Shown here: piece after piece, positions 12,416-16,265 of the stretch
Layout of the letters: every line of letters starts with the position of its first letter
Position numbering within the stretch: position 1 is the stretch's first letter
Assembly (NCBI GenBank): GCA_037439425.1
Contig: JBBIWA010000103.1
Span: 1 to 16,265 of the forward strand
Source: JBBIWA01 sp037439425
GTDB lineage: Bacteria > Acidobacteriota > Blastocatellia > RBC074
Direction of reading: 5' to 3'
Length of the DNA stretch: 16,265 nt
Translations under genes and position numbers: made by a program
Notes under the pieces: generated by a model
Seen by the model: the letters and a program-made list of their open reading frames with translations, nothing else
What the model was told of the DNA's origin: nothing
Databases searched by the model: none

Positions 12416-14053
12416 ATGAAGTTCAAAGGTCGTTTTCTGATCGTGGCTGCCCTGATCCTTATGATCGGGACTTTAGTGGGTGGCCGCTTTAAACGGCCGG
12501 CGCAGGCGACGTTAAACGGCGAAGTATTAAACCACGACCTGGTTCGCAGTTTCGTGGACACGTTGCAATTGATCGAAGAGCACTATGTCGCAGAGGTGGA
12601 CAAAGAGCAATTAACCAAAGGCACGGTCCTGGGCATGCTGCGCACACTCGATCCACATTCGAGTTTCTTTGATCGGCGCGAATTCAATGAAATGCAGGAC
12701 GAACAGAGCAGTAAGTTCTATGGCATCGGCGTGACCATCAATGAGCGCAACGGACGTATTTACATCCTTAATGTCAGCAAAGGGATGCCTGCCGAGCGCG
12801 CGGGGCTGCGCTATGGCGATGCGATCGTGGCCGTCAATGGGCAGCCGACCAGGAATTGGCGCCAGTCAGATGTCCTCAAGCACGTGCGAGGTGAACGTGG
12901 ATCAGCTGTTGAGATCACGGTCGAGCGCATCGGCCACCCCCAACTGGTGACGGTGCGCGCCGTGCGCGACGAGGTCCCCTATCCTTCCGTGCGCAACTAC
13001 TTTATGCTGCGCCCTGGAGTGGGCTATATCGGGTTGACTGGCGGATTCAATCAGGCGACCAGTGAAGAGCTACGAACTGCGATTGCCAAACTCAAGCAAC
13101 AGGGGATGAGTGCGCTCATCCTGGATTTGCGTAGAAATCCTGGCGGACTGCTGAAACAAGCTATTCAGGTGGCTGAGGAGTTTCTCCCTCTTGACGCTGA
13201 GATTGTCATGGTGCGCGGTCGCGAAGGGCGCTTCCAGAAACAGGTCTACAAATCGGAAAATAACGAACCGGAGACTCTGCCACTGGTGGTGCTCATTAAC
13301 CGCGAGTCTGCCTCAGCTTCAGAAATCGTCGCTGGCGCCATTCAGGATCAGGATCGGGGTCTGATTGTAGGTGAGGATAGCTTTGGCAAAGGCCTGGTCC
13401 AAACCGTCTTTCGGTTGCCAGGTGGAACTGGATTGACACTGACGACAGCCAAGTACTATACACCCAGCGGGCGCTCGATCCAGCGTGAATATAATGGTGT
13501 GAGCTTTTACGACTATTACTTCGCGCGCCGTCATACCCAATCAAAGGCCGATCTTGAGACGACGCGCCAGAACAATACGGTATTTACCCCGACAGGGCGC
13601 CAATTGCATGGTGGAGGCGGAATCACCCCTGACATCCTCGTCAAGGAGGAGGCAGAAGACATCCGCCTGCGCGATGCTTGCTTTGAGTTCGCGCGCCGTC
13701 TGGTAGCGGGTGTGGTGCCAGGGCTGGAGCAGTATCAGGTAACCAAGACCACTCACAACTATCAGTGGCGGGGCAATGAATACCAATTAACCGAACAGGT
13801 CCTGTCTGCCTTCCGCGCCTTTTTACGGGAACATCCAGAGCTTCATGTGAGCGAGACTCGGGTCAACTCCCACCTAGATTACGTTCGCCGTCGCATTCGC
13901 GCAGAGGTGATTACGGCTGCCTATGGAATTGAAGTAGCAGAGCGTTTCCTACTCGAAAGCGACCTTCAGGCGCTACGCGCCATCGAGGCAATTCCCCAGG
14001 CCAAGCATCTACGTGACACAGCACGTCTCTTTACTCCTTCGGCCAAGAACTAA
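12416..14053 (+). CDS. S41 family C-terminal processing protease with PDZ domain
   Basis: 545 aa. A signal anchor (FLIVAALILMIGTLVGG, 7-23) places the rest outside the inner membrane. Order of parts: helical N-terminal domain with LDPHSSFFD (78-86); PDZ domain about 95-185, with YGIGVTI and the ligand-loop region MPAERAGLRYGDAIVAVNG; protease core from about 200. The serine/lysine dyad is S300 in RESASASEIVAGAIQD and K325 in DSFGKGLVQT. The conserved LDLRRNPGGLL is at 236-246. These enzymes trim the C-termini of exported proteins. About 110 residues after the core (helical, to 545) lengthen it relative to minimal CtpA. ATG 12416 has AAGGAG 9 nt upstream. A TTG at 12341 would only add a hydrophilic leader that overlaps the presumed promoter, so it is rejected. 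Confidence 0.92.
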   Translation: MKFKGRFLIVAALILMIGTLVGGRFKRPAQATLNGEVLNHDLVRSFVDTLQLIEEHYVAEVDKEQLTKGTVLGMLRTLDPHSSFFDRREFNEMQDEQSSKFYGIGVTINERNGRIYILNVSKGMPAERAGLRYGDAIVAVNGQPTRNWRQSDVLKHVRGERGSAVEITVERIGHPQLVTVRAVRDEVPYPSVRNYFMLRPGVGYIGLTGGFNQATSEELRTAIAKLKQQGMSALILDLRRNPGGLLKQAIQVAEEFLPLDAEIVMVRGREGRFQKQVYKSENNEPETLPLVVLINRESASASEIVAGAIQDQDRGLIVGEDSFGKGLVQTVFRLPGGTGLTLTTAKYYTPSGRSIQREYNGVSFYDYYFARRHTQSKADLETTRQNNTVFTPTGRQLHGGGGITPDILVKEEAEDIRLRDACFEFARRLVAGVVPGLEQYQVTKTTHNYQWRGNEYQLTEQVLSAFRAFLREHPELHVSETRVNSHLDYVRRRIRAEVITAAYGIEVAERFLLESDLQALRAIEAIPQAKHLRDTARLFTPSAKN

Positions 14054-14088
14054 GCTGGTGGGAAGCTGGCTGGAGAGCAGCCTTCAAC

Positions 14089-14135
14089 CGCAGACCAACC
14101 CTCCAGTTAAAGACCGCGGCCTGTCTGCGTTTTTT
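14089..14135 (+). terminator. probable terminator of the S41 protease gene
   Basis: CGCAGAC (14089-14095) pairs with GTCTGCG (14123-14129) and is followed at once by TTTTTT (14130-14135). The loop is long, about 27 nt, which lowers certainty. It lies 35 bp after the stop. Confidence 0.5.
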
Positions 14136-14635
14136 GGGCTTCTGCCCCAATCTCCGTCCCCCCCCAAGGTATTTGCCCGTAAGCTTTGAGCAGGCCATCG
14201 CTCTCCCTCAAAAGGCGCTGTGACACGTAATCACATTTTCGTGGCCTTTTAGCCCATGCAAAAAATAGTTCAATGGGTTTGCTGCCGGCCATTCTTCACT
14301 CAACTGGAGAATGAGTAGGGGCTAGGCTAGCAACCTTCTCACCCTGCGCCGCCTCTTGCTTGTTAACTTTTTCAGGGGCTTAATTCAGCTTGACCTCAGA
14401 AATCAAAACCAGCATCATAGGCCGGGCTCAACAAGCGGCAGTATGTATATTTGGCTGATGGGAATAAGTAGCCGTGGAAGTGTGCCAGCTCGGTCATTCA
14501 GCTTTTGATCTGAGCCAGTGAAATCCGAGGGGCAGTTGCTCCCTCCTTCTGATCACTTGCTGAGAGTCGAGAGAAATGACTAGGCCCCGGGTCAGAGGCA
14601 GGTAGTAGCGCATTACAATCAAGCCGGCTCTTCTG
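14136..14635. other. 500-bp gene-free interval with one possible -10 element
   Basis: No frame with coding character is seen on either strand. The only regulatory candidate is TACAAT at 14614-14619, 5 of 6 to the -10 consensus, with a poor -35 (GTCAGA, 14591-14596). If used, transcription would start about 10 nt before the MlaE start codon. Confidence 0.35.
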
Positions 14636-15394
14636 ATGAATTTGATCATTCGCGGGATCTACCAGATTCAGGAAATCACTCTACTTACGTGGCGGGTACT
14701 GCGCGGCCTCTTTCGTCCCCCCTTTTACCTGCGGGAGACGGTGCTGCAAATGGACCTGCTCGGCGTCGGGAGCCTGGTCATTATCCTGTTGACGGGGGGA
14801 TTCACGGGCGGCGTGCTGGCGCTCAACTCAGCTAACACTCTGCAAAAGTTCGGTGTCCAGAGTGTGACCGGCCAATTAGTGGCTACCAGCCTGATCCGCG
14901 AGCTGGGCCCGGTCCTCACTTGCCTGATGCTGGCCGGGCGCGTCGGTTCTGGCATCGCGGCTGAATTGGGTTCTATGCTGGTGAGCGAGCAGATAGACGC
15001 CATGCGCGCGCTGGGCACGGACCCGATCAAGAAGTTAGTCACGCCCAGAATTATTGCGCTGGTGATTATGGCTCCTATCCTCACCATTATTTGCGACATG
15101 ATCGGAGTGCTCGGCGGTCTGGTCATCGCCACTTCGCAATTGCAGCAGGCGGCGTCAGTTTATATCTCCTCAGCCAAGGACGCAGTGACTTATAACGAAG
15201 TCATCGGGGGTCTGATCAAACCAGTTGTCTTCGGCTTCATCATTGCAATTATCGGTTGCTACATGGGGCTGAGCACCAAAGGTGGGACTGTTGGCGTGGG
15301 CCGTTCCACGACCAATTCGGTAGTGGTCTCCTCAATTCTCATCATTGCGGTTGACTTCTTACTGACCAGAGTGATTATCGCCTTGCTCCTCTGA
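14636..15394 (+). CDS. MlaE family lipid ABC transporter permease
   Basis: 252 aa, the usual size. MlaE-type permeases sit in the inner membrane with an MlaF-like ATPase and MlaD-like MCE protein and move phospholipids or sterol-like lipids between membranes. The amphipathic N-terminus ends in FRPPFYLRET (26-35). The signature EQIDAMRALGTDPI is at 118-131, preceded by RELGPVLTCLMLAGRVGSGI (88-107). About five to six hydrophobic segments are present, and the chain ends in a membrane helix. The start agrees with the family, but no SD precedes it, which fits the near-leaderless start suggested by the -10 at 14614. The expected ATPase gene does not follow; an insertion sequence begins about 75 bp after the stop. 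Confidence 0.92.
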   Translation: MNLIIRGIYQIQEITLLTWRVLRGLFRPPFYLRETVLQMDLLGVGSLVIILLTGGFTGGVLALNSANTLQKFGVQSVTGQLVATSLIRELGPVLTCLMLAGRVGSGIAAELGSMLVSEQIDAMRALGTDPIKKLVTPRIIALVIMAPILTIICDMIGVLGGLVIATSQLQQAASVYISSAKDAVTYNEVIGGLIKPVVFGFIIAIIGCYMGLSTKGGTVGVGRSTTNSVVVSSILIIAVDFLLTRVIIALLL

Positions 15395-15467
15395 CCCTGA
15401 ACCCGGAAGGTAGAGGCCAAATTGAACTTGCTTCTTATCGCTGGCATAGTAATTAGTTCTCAATGAT

Positions 15468-15547
15468 CACGACATCGTGCTCACTGGAGCAGTCACGACA
15501 TCGTGCTCACTCTAACGGTCTATAGCAGTCACAACCTCGTGCTCATA
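15468..15547. repeat. three direct repeats at the insertion-sequence end
   Basis: CACGACATCGTGCTCACT occurs identically at 15468-15485 and 15494-15511. A third, diverged copy, CACAACCTCGTGCTCATA, is at 15530-15547. Spacings start-to-start are 26 and 36 bp, that is, 10 bp (about one helical turn) different. Each unit has a small inner palindrome, CACGA CA TCGTG. The likely meaning is a set of transposase-binding sites at the left end of the element. Confidence 0.75.
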
Positions 15548-15548
15548 A

Positions 15549-15581
15549 TGTGATCTTCCTTTTTAAAGGAGGAAGATCACA
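15549..15581 (+). promoter_or_regulatory. leader hairpin masking the transposase ribosome binding site
   Basis: A perfect 12-bp stem, TGTGATCTTCCT (15549-15560) with AGGAAGATCACA (15570-15581), encloses the loop TTTTAAAGG. The SD AAAGGAGG (15565-15572) lies across the loop and the right arm, and the hairpin ends at the base before the start codon. In transcripts entering from outside, this would restrict translation. Confidence 0.7.
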
Positions 15582-16265
15582 ATGAGTCTGAATGAACAAG
15601 AATTGCGACGTGAAGCGATTCGTCGCCGCCTGAACGGAGAGCGACGAAAAGATATTTGCCAAGATCTGGAGCGATCTACCCGATGGTTCAATAAATGGTG
15701 GTCGGAATTCAAAAACGATCCTCATACCGATTTTGCTGATCGCTCGCGTGCTCCTTTGACGGACTCGACGATCACGACGCCGGAACTTGAGCGACTGGTG
15801 ATCGAATTGCGGCGTGCGTTCGAAGCGGCCAATCACGGGTTGATCGGCGCGCGGGCGATCTGGGGCAAGCTGATCGAGTTGAAGGTCAAACCGTTGCCGA
15901 GCGAGGCAACGATTCAACGGATCCTGGTGCGACACCAACTGACGCATCCATTGGCAGCGGCGACTGAAACCGCTTACTACCCGTGGTTGCCGGTTTGGGC
16001 AGTCAATGCCGTTCACGCCACCGATATCATCACCAAGCATATCCGTGGCGGCTTGGAGGTTCAGAACTTTCATACGCTCGATTTGTTCACGCAGGCTGCC
16101 GCTCTGACGCAGAGCTTGGACAAAACCAGCGCCACCGCTTGCGCGCATCTGCTCAAGGCTTGGGAGAAGCTCGGATTGCCTTGTCTTCATCAGTTTGATA
16201 ACGAAGGATCGTTTTGCGGCGGTCATACTCACCGACTGATCATCGGTCGGATGCTGCGGCTGTGT
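15582..16265 (+). CDS. DDE transposase with integrase-type core (partial, C-terminus outside window)
   Basis: 228 codons are open to the window end. The N-terminal helix-turn-helix region (about 5-60) contains RRRLNGERRKDICQDL and RSTRWFNKWWSEF. A second helical region (65-120) follows, ending LPSEATIQRILVRHQL. The retroviral-integrase-like (rve) core starts near 135. Its first catalytic aspartate is D148 in VHATDII and the second D206 in HQFDNEGSF; the final glutamate must lie past the edge. The layout is of the IS481/IS3-like type; exact family assignment needs the rest. ATG 15582 has AAAGGAGG at 9 nt spacing, inside the leader hairpin. No stop or frameshift is present in the visible part, so the element may be active. 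Confidence 0.88.
   Translation, partial: MSLNEQELRREAIRRRLNGERRKDICQDLERSTRWFNKWWSEFKNDPHTDFADRSRAPLTDSTITTPELERLVIELRRAFEAANHGLIGARAIWGKLIELKVKPLPSEATIQRILVRHQLTHPLAAATETAYYPWLPVWAVNAVHATDIITKHIRGGLEVQNFHTLDLFTQAAALTQSLDKTSATACAHLLKAWEKLGLPCLHQFDNEGSFCGGHTHRLIIGRMLRLC

Larger units (their letters stand above)
15468..16265 (+). mobile_element. insertion sequence, left part (right end outside window)
   Basis: It comprises the repeat cluster, a leader hairpin and a DDE transposase gene that is cut by the window edge. The true left tip is not known; it may lie at or slightly before 15468 (TGATCACG begins at 15464). Target duplication and right inverted repeat cannot be seen. Confidence 0.7.

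Noticed and set aside
14219..14235. CRP/FNR-like site TGTGA-N7-TCACA
   Set aside because: CRP-type sites need a 6-bp spacer, here it is 7, and it lies about 400 bp from the next start.
14107..14292. 61-codon minus-strand frame in the gap before mlaE
   Set aside because: No RBS, no recognisable motif, and it runs through the probable S41 terminator region.
15468..15547. Short CRISPR-like array
   Set aside because: Only three units, 8-bp and 18-bp spacers, a diverged third copy and a transposase directly beside it; transposon end sites explain it better.
15543..16232. 229-codon minus-strand frame opposite the transposase
   Set aside because: The plus strand carries the HTH and rve motifs with a good SD; the minus frame is a shadow.

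Overview
The window reads as ordinary chromosome of a Gram-negative-type, mid-GC heterotrophic bacterium that has picked up small repeats and an insertion sequence at its right edge. Gene style (acidobacterial-looking secreted protein, Tat-type signal on a P1 peptidase, DUF72 protein, S41 C-terminal protease, MlaE permease, Uma2 remnant, long intergenic gaps with repetitive hairpins) suggests Acidobacteriota, perhaps Blastocatellia. This is an inference from general resemblance and not a firm placement.

Layout. 1-519 (minus, cut by the left edge): an acidic protein with a lysine/alanine-rich histone-H1-like tail. 791-2511 (plus): a Gfo/Idh/MocA oxidoreductase translationally coupled to a metallo-beta-lactamase-fold hydrolase behind a good sigma70-type promoter. 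2565-2912 (minus): decayed C-terminal end of an Uma2-type endonuclease gene. 3125-4564 (plus): citrate synthase, then a hairpin-forming repeat, then a small glutaredoxin-like protein. 4724-9712 (plus): M20 deacylase, exported P1 peptidase, sodium:solute symporter and SDR dehydrogenase, plausibly an uptake/degradation group for peptides or acylated amino acids. A strong shared hairpin terminator separates this from a minus-strand pair: a small secreted protein and a TetR regulator with a perfect 14-bp operator-like palindrome at its own promoter. 10900-11490 is gene-free but full of hairpins. 11492-14053 (plus): DUF72 protein and S41 protease with its own terminator. After another 580-bp gap comes an MlaE-type lipid ABC permease (14636-15394), followed directly by an insertion sequence whose transposase runs off the right end.

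The observation most worth checking is the glutaredoxin-like gene. Its apparent stop is a TGA directly after Gly-Trp-Glu-Gly-Arg-Gly. The next stop is only five codons on, and a stem-loop with SECIS-like geometry (loop 21 nt after the TGA, G in the second loop position, bulged U side) starts 7 nt after it. It may be a short selenoprotein with a C-terminal selenocysteine. Other points of interest are three direct repeats at the end of the insertion sequence, a hairpin that would mask the transposase ribosome binding site, and several widespread-looking intergenic repeat elements.
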